Assembly: GCF_021134715.1 (NCBI RefSeq)
Contig: NC_060023.1
Location: 9,796,001 to 9,860,000, forward strand
Origin: Daphnia pulex
Lineage: Eukaryota; Arthropoda; Branchiopoda; Diplostraca; Daphniidae
Reading direction: 5' to 3'
DNA length: 64,000 nt
Numbering within the stretch: position 1 is the first letter of the stretch; every line of letters starts with the position of its first letter. Positions 1 through 10,608 of this stretch are shown one piece after another. The notes below the pieces were generated by a model, which was not told the DNA's origin, did not search any database, and was given only the letters and a program-made list of their open reading frames with translations. Position numbers and translations under genes: made by a program.

Positions 1-2713
1 TTTCGGATTTGAGTCCGTGTCCTCGAACGAGTGATGTAAGTTTAATTGCTTTAAACAGATGTTGTTTCATTTGCCAATTACGTAATATTGATCTGTATAT
101 GAACAAACACGACGAAGACCGAAACGTTGCCGAACGATCCCGTTGAACGCGCCGTCCAAAAATTGCTTAAAGCCGAAATGGAATACATAAACATATTAAC
201 AGTTATGGAAGAAACAATGTTCAAGCATCTATCCAAAATTTTGACCCACAAAGAGCAAACGATTATATTCTACGGCATCAAGGTAAGCAGCATGCTTATT
301 CCAACCAGTATACCGTATGACAATGTTAAACGCGGATCCGCATCGTTTTTGGCAATAGGAATTGAACCAGATTCACCAGCAAATTCAGCGAGAATTACTT
401 AGCGTCACAGGGAATCAAGAGAATAAATCTCTAACAAAGTTGTACATTGTCTTCCTGAATTGGAAAGACAAATTAAACATCTACCACAGGTACGCGGCCA
501 ATTTGCCATCCGCTCTTCACGTTGTCGGAGCCGTATACCGAGGGAAAAAAGAAGTAGCGAGAGAAGTTGAGGTCTGTGATTCATTACGCATCGATAAAAT
601 TACTTGAGAAAAATGTTTAATGTCGCAAAAAAATCTCTTTATCCTAAAGCTTGCACAAGCTAGTTTGCGGGATCGATTCAAACTGACAAATCTTCTCCTT
701 AAACCGATTCAACATGTCAGCCAATACAGTGTCATACTTGAAGAATTACGGAAGTACATTCCTGAGGTAGCACGATTGATTATAAACACCAGACTCATTA
801 TAAGGACGCCTTTTTCTGTTAATTTGCTCATTGCAGAATCACGAGGACTACAATGGCTTGAAATATGCTAGCCAGTCGATGTCAGAACTTGAGCAGCATG
901 TGAACGCGATTAAAAAAGACAGTTTCTTGATACAATCATTAGAACACGTTCAGGTAAATTTATATTATTTCAAGTGCTAAACACCAAACGCTCTTGTGTT
1001 ATGCTTAAAAAAAAAATCCCTAGTCAACAATATGTGGCTGGAAGTTTAGTAAACCCCCCTTAACATCCTTCGGACGTTTCTTCAAAGACGGTTTATTGAG
1101 AGTCAGTGGCTCAACGGCAAATGACAGTAATCAAAAAATAAAATACCAAATATTCCTCTTCAGCCGGACGGTTATCTTTTGTGCTCCAAAATCGGGCGTA
1201 AGTATAGCTTGATAATAATATTGATGAATCGAGTCAATACTAAATATTTAAATGTGATTGATAGATAAGAAATCTAAGAAAATTATCGCGCGTTGAACAG
1301 TTTTCCTACCAGTTCCGACTTTTTCTGCAAAATTGCTCCATCGATGAACAAGTCGGCTTGACTGGTTTTTTCGAGGATCCGACAATTCCGTGGACAAGTT
1401 CTTGGCGGATTCAAGGACCAAAAAGAAAGACAAGTTTAACCTTTTACAGCAAGACCCCCGAAGAACGACTGAAATGGATTGAGAGTTTCAAACTTGTCAT
1501 GTAACGTAGCAGAAATAATGTTATAAATGTGGTGAAATTAACATATAATAGATATAACAGATTCTTTTATAATCTATTATAGGGCACAACTCCATCCATC
1601 GTTAGATAGTACCGATGCATCCACGCACAAGTTCGAACTTCAGACATTCTCTCCTGTTGTGGACTGTCACTTTTGCCACCAATTGCTCAAAGGGCTTCTT
1701 GATCAGGTATAGCTAAATGAATTTTACAAGTTACTAGGGGTTTCAAATATTTTATTTGGAGTAGGGTTATCGATGCTCAAAATGCGGAGAGTCTTTTCAC
1801 AAACAATGTTTGGAATCTTCACAAAGGTGCTCTGATGAAGCGATATATGAAGAGATTTTGAGTAACGAAACGGATCGGAGCGGAATGTCGGATTTTGAGC
1901 AAGAATCGGGCATTCACGAAATGCAGTCGTTAGATTCATCGTCTCAATCGGGGGAATCATCAAGCCGGACTGAAGAACCACCAGTTAGAGCTTTCAGTAC
2001 GTTAGCTATTGCTCAGCAGGTTGAGCAATCACTTGAGCCTAAAGAAAGTCTAGAATCTCAATTGTGGTACGTTATATTTTCTGATGTTTAAGTTATCTAA
2101 ATGTTCTGATTTAATTTTTATTATTTACTAAAAAGGTTTGCAGGATCTATGAGCGCCCTTGAAGCCACAGCTCATCTTATTGGGACTCAGCCGGGGACAT
2201 TTCTTGTCAGAAGGAGGAAAACGGAAGATAATTTATCAGCTCCTTTCGCACTTAGTGTCATGTAAGAGTTTTAATTTCAACTCACTTTTATTATTTATTT
2301 ACTCTCATTTAGTTCACAACTCGCATCACATTAAAAAAGCAGTAACAGAAAATTATTGCCTTGTTTAGGATGGAATGCGGAGTAAAGCACATTTTAGTGC
2401 AGTGCTTCAAATCACAACCAGAAGATAGTGACTATCTTACTCTTAGGTCAAGTTTGGGTAAACAAGATTTTTTTTTGGTTCCTGGACACACTTTTCCCAC
2501 CATCAACGATCTTGTTTCCTACTATACGCATACCTTTCTTAGCGAAGAAGTCTCAGTGTAAGTAGAAAAAAGCATGTCCAACATCGATCTGGCACAGTGC
2601 GTTAATTTCATAGCCTAATTAAATATTTTTTTATCACTTAAAGGGCGATGGATATTTACCTGAAGATTCCGTTCAAGCTGACAAACAAAAAGATAAATTA
2701 TACGACTCTATGA
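1..2713 (+). CDS. Vav: Vav-like Rho guanine nucleotide exchange factor, 3' part (DH-PH-C1-SH2)
   Basis: Exons: <1-35, 118-282, 359-571, 650-766, 837-953, 1045-1197, 1265-1500, 1583-1706, 1765-2066, 2136-2261, 2369-2557, 2644-2713. Phases agree at every junction. Exons 2-5 encode a DH (RhoGEF) domain, including KPIQHVSQY, the conserved PxQR-like segment. Exons 6-7 give a PH domain (GRFFKDGLLRV, IFLFSRTVIFC, KTPEERLKWIESF). Exons 8-9 form a C1 zinc finger with the pattern H-x12-C-x2-C-x13-C-x2-C-x4-H-x2-C-x6-C. A Ser/Glu-rich linker follows, then an SH2 domain starting WFAGSMS with the phosphotyrosine-binding motif TFLVRR. This domain order is typical of Vav, which activates Rac/Rho downstream of tyrosine kinases at the cortex. 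The N-terminal CH domain would lie outside the window. The last exon closes the SH2 fold (DIYLKIPFK) and stops, so no C-terminal SH3 is seen. The acceptors before 118 and 1265 are the weakest. Confidence 0.85.
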
Positions 2714-3762
2714 TTGATCGGTACTTGAACCGTTTACAAACCTATTTGTTTCAAATAATTTAGCAATGTGTGAGCTTCAATAGATTGTGCAATTGGGCAC
2801 ACTGTTTTCGAACTTTCAACTTTTTACTAAGCTGCGGGTATTTTATATGATACCCGGTTTAAAAATTTGTCGGGTATCAATTGAATACCTCTTTCCACAT
2901 CTTCAGAAAATGTAAGTTATTTCGGTTTCGTAATTTGTGAGTTTTGTTGGTGTAATAATTTTACTATATAAGTACATAATTGCGTTGTTATTTAAAGTTT
3001 AAGTTGGAATTTCCTAGTCCGCGTGTTTGTCCCGATGGCATGGGTGGACACGATTTTATTTCGCGGATTTCCATCAATTTTTAGTTTACGTTAGATCACT
3101 ATTAGGGTTATATAGCCTAGACTTTGAACGACCGCTACTTTGTTCGAAAAATTCTTTGCATATAGAATCTGCATAGGCCTATTAAAGTAATTGATGGCAT
3201 TGACTAATGTATTAAGGAAAGTCTTTGATAATCTTTTCCAGCAAACTGTTTCGATCATTGAAGATTATAGGCAGACGTCACGCATAAGAATTTTCTGCAT
3301 TCCCACATTATTATATAATTTGGTTTCTTATTCTCCACACTGAGGAATTCGGACAAAAAACGAGCGATTGGCTCTGTTGTGCCAAGAAATAGTCCACAAA
3401 TTTAGGGTTCTACATGTCCTTCTGGAACACGAATTTTTCAATGTACTTCAACAGTATAAAAAGTTAATTACTTTGAAAATTTAAAAATGAAAAAGAACTG
3501 GTAAATGAGAGCTGCATGACCGGCATGAGAAAATCCGTTAACAAGGAGAAACGGAAAGCTCTATCATGGGCAGAGAGAGGTTCTCACTCACTATTATATT
3601 AAATTTCTCATAAGGTATCCGTTCATTTTACTAAAAGATCGAGTTTACAATCGTGCCACCAAACCGGTGTGTAAATGAACGTAATATAAATAAAATCACA
3701 AACGAAGGACCGACAAATCAGGACAAACGTTTGGAAATCGAAACTCAACTAAGTTACGGCTA
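2714..3762. other. Spacer between Vav-like gene and palindrome
   Basis: AT-rich intergenic DNA. I see no exon with splice signals and no recognisable repeat here. It ends where the left arm of the palindrome begins. Confidence 0.5.
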
Positions 3763-3849
3763 TTATACGAAGGCCAAATGGGCGCTTCCTATAATCCAAT
3801 TTGCAGATTTGAAAAAAGTTTAAAATTTTCTTAACTCTGTTTATCTTTC

Positions 3850-5440
3850 TTCCCACTAGATGGTGTAGAGTGTCATCATGGCCTAGCAGACAAAATGTTT
3901 TCTATTGTCTTTTGTATTGTATTATTTGTTGTCAGTCTTTTCGTGCTCATCGGCTCAATGTGATTTTCAGTTTTGCTATTTTATACCTGTTCACACGCAC
4001 GATACTACTACTTTCTATGATACTACTACCTTCATCTCTTCCTCTGTGGACTATCAGACAGAGAGTGTCAGCTGTTTTCAACACCCTCTTTGCCTCGTGT
4101 ACAACTGCCGGTGGTCGCTGTGAAAAACACAGGAGAATGTGGAGGGCTCTGGTCGAACGGGGACTTGGAAGGCGCATGATCAGAGTAAAACTTTTGGAGG
4201 GTCATGGGTCTAAACTAGAAGCCTACCTTGCACTCTTCTTTCTTCTTCACTGACCAGGTAATCTCCACATAGGTATCCTTGCACATGAACCATAGGATCT
4301 TTTCTGAATCTTGCAATTTTGGTGGCGTACCTTGCAGGAGCATGTTTGTTGTTGTGGCTGTTTTTACGTTGGTTTAGAAGGCAACCCAGCTAAGAGTTGG
4401 GTAGAGTTTTATTTCTTACAGGTAAATTTGTGCAAATTTGTAAATAACATAGATAATATCCTTGTCCCATTGCTGCTTAGAGTTTCGTGACATGAAGAGT
4501 GTGAAGTGAATAATCTTCAATGTGTATGTACATAGATCTGTACATGACACATGAGTACAGATATATAATAATAGGAAACAATTTATTTTTTTAAATCCAT
4601 GTAGCAATAATCATTTTATTCTTTCCAACAGATGTGGCAAACACGAATGTTATGAATTTCGTTTTTGGGGTCAATGGATTTGGCGCTGGTTGCTGTTACT
4701 GGCCTTTTGCGACGTCTTGATATCAGTTTGGAATAATAGCTCTGGACTCTGGGGAATCCTCACTCATACTCAGGTAACCTTGAAGTCAACATATGTGAAG
4801 AGTTTTCGATTCGTTGTAATTTTTGCATGCAAGTCAACCTGCAGGCAGGTCGGCCAGTTTGTCCAGACAGGATGTCCTTCTCGCTTGAAGGTCAAGAGAA
4901 ACATTACGTAAAACTGGCATGCGGTGGTGTAGAGGTCGGGTGAGAATGACACGTGTTTCATCATTATCAAGAAGGTAAAATAGCCGCAAGGGTAAGCTAT
5001 TTGGTATTCACTTTGAAGTCTTTGATATTGGTTTTTGTAGACCCATCCCCCAACCTGCAGAAGGAAAGGCCAGTTTGCATTTTCTTCAATCGAAGGTCAC
5101 GGAGATCATTAGGTAAAACGTTTCATGCAGTGATGTAGAGGTTGGGTTAGCACGGGAAGTTTTGCATCATTATCAAGAAAGTAAAATAACCGCAAGGCTT
5201 AAGAGGAGGGGTGAGAAAAAGTCGTATAAAAGGCGAGAGAAAAAGTTGACAGGGATCACTCGAGCGAGTATCTCCGACACGGTAAGAGTTGCAGTGCACT
5301 ATTGTTATCCACTGCATTCTTCATCGTATTGTCAATTCTCAGTCATGGGTAAATATTCTGCTGTATATGGAGTTATGTATCGATTTCTATTTTTGTTTCT
5401 CTTTGTTAACATGCTAGATATTTTTGTATATTAATTGTTT
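3850..5440 (+). other. Exon-like modules in left arm, no intact gene
   Basis: The stretch has several short open segments ending in plausible donors. One, around 4630-4770, encodes a Cys/Trp-rich hydrophobic peptide (CGKHECYEFRFWGQWIWRW then LLLLAFCDVL) followed by a CAG|GTAACC donor. Two tandem, diverged units follow (about 4930-4995 and 5135-5200), each with the phrase TCATTATCAAGAA and a GCCGCAAGG or ACCGCAAGG donor-like end. A signal-peptide-like start near 3895 is cut by a stop after about 22 codons. I do not recognise the family. It could be a decayed multi-exon gene or lineage-specific exons. Confidence 0.35.
4270..4530 (+). repeat. Four-copy module, outer left copy
   Basis: Contains GGATCTTTTCTGAATCTTGC, then GGCAACCCAGCT, AGAGTTTT, and GAAGAGTGTGAAGTG in that order. 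The same order recurs, diverged, at about 10840-11070 (+) and inverted at about 9985-10212 (-) and 16525-16785 (-). Each palindrome arm is therefore itself bracketed by inverted copies of this module. Confidence 0.75.
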
Positions 5441-5695
5441 AATTATTAATTGTTAAGTCGTACATAAGGTCAAAGTAAAGGCTAAAGAAATCAGTCGGAG
5501 TGAGCATTTCCGATATAGTAAAAGCAAATCTGCAGTGCACCATTTGTCACTAACTGTCGAATTCTTCGTCGAAATGCTAGTTTAAATCATGGTTAAACAT
5601 TTTTACATGTAGTTGTGAATCAACTTCTTATTTGTTAACATGCCAGTTATAATTTCATATTAATGTTTAAATTGTTATGTGTATAGTAAATTAAG

Positions 5696-6024
5696 GCGTC
5701 GTGCTGCACTTGTGTATTGTATCGTTGATGGCTGGTTTCAGCCATGATGTACCGATGTCTCCTGGGTATGGCGGATAACAAATCGCGACGCCGCCGTTTT
5801 ACTACACAACACACGACACGACCAGTTGCTACGCCGAGGCCCCCACGTACTGCACTAAGGCTCCAGATTATTGTTCCACAAATTATGCTGCCCTGAGCTA
5901 CTACACCGAATCCCCGCTATATTACTCTTCCCCGAGCTACACTACCAAGGGTCGATTACTGCACCGATGCTCCGAAGTACTACAACACCAAGGCAATGGA
6001 GTACTGTACAACTACATATCATGG
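5696..6024 (+). pseudogene. Tyr-rich repeat pseudogene 1, left arm
   Basis: Reading across stops gives a relic signal peptide (VLHLCIVSLMAG), SPGYGG, then repeats such as CYAEAPTYCTKAPDYC and YYTESPLYYSSPSYTTKG. The start codon is lost (AAGGCG where related copies have ATGGCG). A stop directly follows SPGYGG, and a frameshift falls near 5955, after which the YYN-TKAMEY frame resumes in another register. The ancestral product was probably a small secreted Tyr/Pro/Thr-rich structural protein. I do not know a named family. Confidence 0.6.
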
Positions 6025-6163
6025 GTAAATATTCCGTTACATAGAGTTTTAAATCAATTGCTATTATCTAAATTATTTACTCTAATTGTTAAAAAAGGGA
6101 GAAAAGGCGAAAGAGATCAGTCGAGTGGTCATCTCCGACACGGCAACAGCAACTGCAGTGCCA

Positions 6164-6376
6164 AGGCTCAGTAATACACCTCTACTTATGTTGCTCCGAT
6201 ACTCTACACCAAAGTGCCTGAGTGCTGTACCGAGGGCACTAATTTTTACATCACCAAGGCACCGGAGTACTACACTGAAACATACGCTGCTCCAGCTTAT
6301 TACACCGAGGCTCCCCAATACTACACCACCAAGGCACTGGAGTACTACACCACTACATATCATGGTAAATATTCTG
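6164..6376 (+). pseudogene. Tyr-rich repeat pseudogene 2, left arm
   Basis: This copy keeps the longest clean repeat run, with YITKAPEYYTETYAAP followed by AYYTEAPQYYTTKALEYY in one frame. It lacks the signal-peptide exon seen in copies 1, 3 and 4 and has a stop near 6171 at the 5' side. A donor-like CATG|GTAAATATT closes the run, a junction also found near 6024 and 7014. It may be a surviving internal exon rather than a whole gene. Confidence 0.5.
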
Positions 6377-6663
6377 TTATGTGGAGTTTTAATATGGCAT
6401 CCACTAAATGTACAAATTATTTATTGTCTAGTCGTATGAAAGGAGAGAAAAGGTGAAAGAATTCAGCAGACGAGTGAGCATCTCCGTTACAGCAACAGGA
6501 ACTGCCGTGCACTTAGTCATCAACTTCATTCTTCGTCCTGTTACAAGTTTTAAATAAAGGTAAAAATTTTTCCGTATAGTTGTGAATCAACTCTACTTTT
6601 TTCTATTTGTTAATATACCAGAACCATATTTGAATATCAAAATTTATTAATTGTCAAGTAAAC

Positions 6664-7015
6664 AATGGCGTCGTGCTGCTGTTGGGTGTTGTATCGTTGA
6701 TGGCTGGGTCGACCACTGGTGTATTGTCTCCTGGGTATGGCGGGTACCAAAGCACAACACTGTCTTACTATTAAGCATCAACTTCCGCTGCTCCATCTTA
6801 CTACACTGAGGCTCTCAAGTGCTACTCCATCAAGGCTCCAGATTGTTACACCACAGCTCATGTTGCCTCAAGCTACTACGCTGAATGTCCGAAGTATTTG
6901 TTCCCCAGCTACACTACCAAATGGTCGAGTACCACGTCGAGGCTCCCAAGTTCTACATCACTAAGGCACCGGAGTACAAAAACGGTCGAATACTACACAG
7001 AAGCAGTCATGGGTA
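6664..7015 (+). pseudogene. Tyr-rich repeat pseudogene 3, left arm
   Basis: Begins ATGGCGTCGTGCTGC. The hydrophobic frame VLLLGVVSLMAGSTTG is out of register with that ATG by one base, which implies a single-base deletion in the signal peptide. It continues SPGYGGYQSTTLSYY and stops, then YYTEALKCYSIKAPDCY resumes after the stop. A further frameshift lies in the TTKW region near 6920. Confidence 0.6.
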
Positions 7016-7099
7016 AATATTGAATCTCTATTCTTTTTTCTAATTGCCAATATGCCAGTTATTATTTTATATTAATGTTCAAATTATTTTTTTAGTACA

Positions 7100-7834
7100 C
7101 TATGGCGTTGTGCCATTGTGAATGTTGCAACGGTGATGGTTGGTTCGACCACTGGTGTGCCGATTTCTCCTGGGTATGGTGGGCGTGAACATTCCGCAAC
7201 AGCCGGTTACTACACTGAGGTCCTCCAAGTGCTACACCACAAAGCCTCCAAAACGTTACAACACGACTTATGCTGCTCCGATGTTACTACGCAGAAGCTC
7301 CGAAGTATTTTCCTTCCCCGAGCTTCACTACCCTCACCACGCCGCTTACTGAACAACAACGTCAACATCTTCTTGCTATACGAAGGTCTTCAGTACTACG
7401 CCACAAAGGCTCCTGAGTATTAAACTTCAACCTACGATCTTCCAGCTAGCTATAAAAATTCTTCCATGTACTAATATGTTCCCAGCTACTACACCGAGGA
7501 TTGTCACACCACTGAAGCGTCCAAGTACTGCACTACAACCTTCGTTGCTCCAGCTTACACCACGAAGGGAGCCGAGTACTACACCACGAAGGGAGCCGAT
7601 AATTCGTACCACGTTGAACCGGATTACTAAACCGATGATCCAGTTTACTACACTACAACCTGCGCTTTCTCCCAGATACTACACCACCAAGGAAACCGAG
7701 TTACATCACTACTTACGCTACTACCACCTACTGCACCGAAGTATTACTCTGCCCCGAGTTATTACACCACTAAGGCAGCCGACTATTACACCATAAACTA
7801 CGCTTCCGCAACTTACTACATGGAGCTTCCTTAA
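7100..7834 (+). pseudogene. Tyr-rich repeat pseudogene 4, left arm (longest)
   Basis: Starts with an ATGGCGTTGTGCC leader. The frame VMVGSTTGVPISPGYGG is preserved, followed by YYTEV. The reading frame then shifts several times: KCYTTKPPKRYNTTYAAP, YYATKAPEY and later YYTTK-like stretches lie in three different frames with intervening stops. Some 730 bp of repeat are recognisable, making this the most extensive member. Multiple lesions make a functional product unlikely. Confidence 0.6.
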
Positions 7835-8268
7835 TGCCAGAGCCGACTATTTGAGTATTATTATTTGTCGGTTGTCTTCATGATCATTGGTCACTGGGAG
7901 TTAATTGTTGATCTCAAATGAGTAAATAAAAATTTTAATGCGGGTAATTCTTTTGCAAGACTTTGGTAGTAACTTCAAGCCTGTGTTGTTTCATGTCTCA
8001 GGGGTGATTACTGCTATAGTCACTCTACATACGGACATGTTCTAGCGGTTTAACGATGATATTTCAAGGGTAAGTTACGAACAAACTTGTAACTGTTGGA
8101 TCTGTTAAAGGGAAGTGGCTGATCTTGGTATAAATGAAAGACTTTGAAGTTGAGATAATTTCTAAACAAGACTTGATATTAACTAAAAGACAATAAACAA
8201 AAAACTTATAAAAAGAATTGTGTTATATTGTCCCACCTCCACCCACAATTCCACCACATTTTACAGTC

Positions 8269-8296
8269 ACATACACATATACATACATACATACAC
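8269..8296. repeat. ACAT/ACAC microsatellite
   Basis: Short run of ACATACAC/ATAC units beside the piggyBac-type MITE, mirrored near 12756-12783. Confidence 0.7.
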
Positions 8297-8305
8297 TTGA
8301 GTTAA

Positions 8306-8568
8306 CCCGTTGGCTGCCACGCCATACAACCCGTAGGTTGCTTTCTACTAATCTACGTGCCACGTCTGAAGGATCCATGACCAAGTGGGACTTGCCATTG
8401 CTGACAAGTCCGTGCTGACAAGGGGAGGACTAAGGTGCATTGCCTTTTAACAGGCTTGCCTTGCGGCAAAGTTTGGGCTTGGCGACTCCCCGGCCCCGCG
8501 GCTTTTAAACCACGAGACCGAACAGCGCGGCCCGTGCAGTGGAGAACAAAGGTGTGGCAGCCAACGGG
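8306..8568. mobile_element. piggyBac-type MITE, left arm
   Basis: A 263-bp element with 15-bp perfect terminal inverted repeats, CCCGTTGGCTGCCAC and GTGGCAGCCAACGGG, flanked on both sides by TTAA (8302-8305 and 8569-8572). TTAA target duplication and CCC...GGG ends are hallmarks of the piggyBac superfamily. The interior is GC-rich for this region and has no transposase reading frame, so it is non-autonomous. Confidence 0.85.
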
Positions 8569-8916
8569 TTAACTAACACTAACACAATAATACCAACAAT
8601 ACGATGATCCACGTTGATGACGAGTCTCGGTGTCGGTCGCGATTTCACCGAGTTTCGTTCGCACCAGGAGCAGGGGCAACGTCCGACGGAGACCGGTGAC
8701 GATTGTTAAAGATGGGAAAATCCATCTTCTCGACGTCTCCTCTGCATTACCTGAATCAAGACAAACAATTCTTATTAAGTGACATGCCAATAACAGTTAC
8801 ATAATAGTCACATAATACATATGGGATCATTGATCTGTTTTTTTTTTGCTCAAAACTTCAAAGGTGCGCTTTAAATTGCTTAAAATCTACCTAACAATAT
8901 TGAGAACTGTACACAT

Positions 8917-9306
8917 AACAAAGCTCACTTGCTAGTCTAAAAAAAAAAATTCCGGAAGTAGACCGGAAGTAACCATAGCGCCTCAACCATTGAGCTGTCA
9001 TCAAATTAAACCACATATTCTTGATCTCCATGAAATTTGGGGTCGATTAGGTGTGATTTAAACGAAATCCAAAATTTGGCCAAAATCGAGAATTTTCCTG
9101 AACTATAGTTCAGGAAAATTTTCGAAACCGGAAGTACGAAAACGTAAAAAAGATAACATGAACTTTACTTCAAATTTTACGAGGATCACGAATATGTGGT
9201 TCTTTTGCTCCTCAAATGAATATTTACTGAACTACAGACTGAAATGAGCAAACCGGAAGTAGAAAAAAAAAGCGAAATATCGAAAATTTAACAAGTGAGC
9301 TTTGTT
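8917..9306. mobile_element. Second MITE-like element with CCGGAAGT motifs, left arm
   Basis: A 390-bp element with 15-bp terminal inverted repeats, AACAAAGCTCACTTG and CAAGTGAGCTTTGTT. It has no coding capacity. The interior has about five copies of CCGGAAGT (near 8952, 8963, 9127, 9253 and similar sites) and a 30-bp perfect palindrome at its middle. I could not see a clear target-site duplication, so the superfamily is unassigned. Confidence 0.65.
9091..9120. repeat. 30-bp perfect palindrome inside MITE
   Basis: The sequence AATTTTCCTGAACTA is followed at once by its exact reverse complement. The mirror copy is at 11932-11961. Confidence 0.9.
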
Positions 9307-9984
9307 GCTGGCATAGTAATCGTCAGTTATCACTAAATATTTCAAAAAAATAACTGCCGATAAATGTTAAAAGACATGTGCAAAGTTTCTGAAACTGACT
9401 GTTTTGACAGCTGCAAATTTTCAAAAAGCCATCTAGCGTTGGAAAAAAGAAACTTCAATGTTAAACTTCGTTGGCGCGTAAGAAAGGCCTGATTTTGGAA
9501 ACTACTACACAGACAGAGTCTAACACTCTAACTCAACTAGACGATTGGTAGATAACCTACGAAAATAAGTCAAATGTTGGGTACCTGGGCATAATCCCAT
9601 GGTGAATGATGACAGGTGTGTCACAGCGGGCGGAAGCGAACACTGAAGTGATTTAATTCGCCAATGAAGCACAAGAAGCACCGTACGTGGTGAAGATAAG
9701 GACCCGAACGTTGGTAGAAGTCCTTCTTCTGTCATGGACAAAAACCAGCGTTGGCTCAGGACTCACGATTCCATGAAGAAACTGCGTTGTAGATTGAAAC
9801 TGGCGGCCGACTGGCGATCTCAGAGGACGTTTTGTAAAAATGAGTTGGGAATTAAAAGGAAGCTTAAACAAAATTAACTCATAGTAGCATGGTAAAAGGT
9901 GATAATGATGTTTACCTTTATCATTTGGGTGACGAATTCAGTAAGGCATTTGACTTTCATCAAGCAGATCTGGTAAATGTACTA

Positions 9985-10212
9985 AATACACTTCACACTC
10001 TTCATGTACATTCACTGAAACTGGAACTGTAAATAGCAATTGGATAAGGAAAATTTTCTATATTATTTACAAATTTACATATGAAAAACAAAACTCTACC
10101 TATTTCTCAGCTGGGTTGCCTTCTGAACGGCTGTAGAAACAGTCATACACTCGACAAACATTCTGACACAGGTTACACTTGCAAGATTCAGAAAAGATCC
10201 ATGGTCCATGCA
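9985..10212 (-). repeat. Four-copy module, inner left copy
   Basis: Inverted, diverged relative of 4270-4530, recognisable by CACTTCACACTCTTCAT, AGCTGGGTTGCC and GCAAGATTCAGAAAAGATCC in reverse order. Confidence 0.75.
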
Positions 10213-10432
10213 CAAGAACTTTTGTCTAATTCCACTGTATGTAGGCTTCAAATATGAGTTTCAGGCTTTTGACACTCATAACGATCTAATAGGATGGAAA
10301 GTGACTGAGCACTAAGTCAACTTAATTGTTGGAATGACGGACTGACTTTCTAGAATTTAAAGAGATGGATGTAATATTTCAAAATAAAGAAACTAGGTCA
10401 AGATAAACTTACACAAACGAAGTTCAATTGAG

Positions 10433-10608
10433 AATTCACAGAAAAATAAGTAAATAGCAAGTTAGCAACAATTTGTTTCGCCATGTTTCATGATGCAGGC
10501 TGCTGTATGACAAAATCAATTGAAGACAGTGGCATCTAGCGGTCAGTAAATAAGGGTTGATGACAGAAGAACTCCACCGTTAATAGAACCCTTTTGTGAT
10601 TCCGAATA
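10433..10608. other. Unique spacer at the centre of the palindrome
   Basis: About 176 bp without an inverted partner, bounded by AGTTCAATTGAG on the left and CTCAATTGAACT on the right. It has no recognisable gene or motif. It would form the loop of a cruciform or hairpin. Confidence 0.85.

Larger units (their letters stand above)
5215..6520 (+). repeat. Tandem copies of a short exon-like unit
   Basis: A unit of the form 'GAAAGA.ATCAGTCGAG.G...ATCTCCGACACGG' ending in TGCAGTGCAC occurs four times, at about 5225-5310, 5478-5545, 6095-6165 and 6443-6515, mirrored in the right arm. The units alternate with the Tyr-rich segments. They look like an ancestral exon or leader duplicated with its gene. 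All copies are diverged. Confidence 0.55.
3763..10432 (+). repeat. Left arm of giant inverted repeat (palindrome)
   Basis: This 6.67-kb arm is the reverse complement of 10609-17320. Paired positions add to 21083 in the outer part, 21052 through most of the arm, and 21041 next to the spacer. The step changes reflect an indel of about 29 bp near 4225, one of about 4 bp near 4049, and one of 11 bp near 10411. Similarity ends abruptly: 3763-3770 still pairs with 17313-17320, and beyond that the flanks are unrelated. Contents in order: exon-like modules (3.85-5.4 kb), a Tyr-rich pseudogene array (5.7-7.83 kb), a piggyBac-type MITE, a second MITE, and an inverted copy of the module at 4.27-4.53 kb. 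Confidence 0.93.

Noticed and set aside
8581-8790. Reading frame beside the piggyBac-type MITE as a transposase fragment
   Set aside because: No piggyBac transposase motif is visible and the frame lies outside the terminal repeats.
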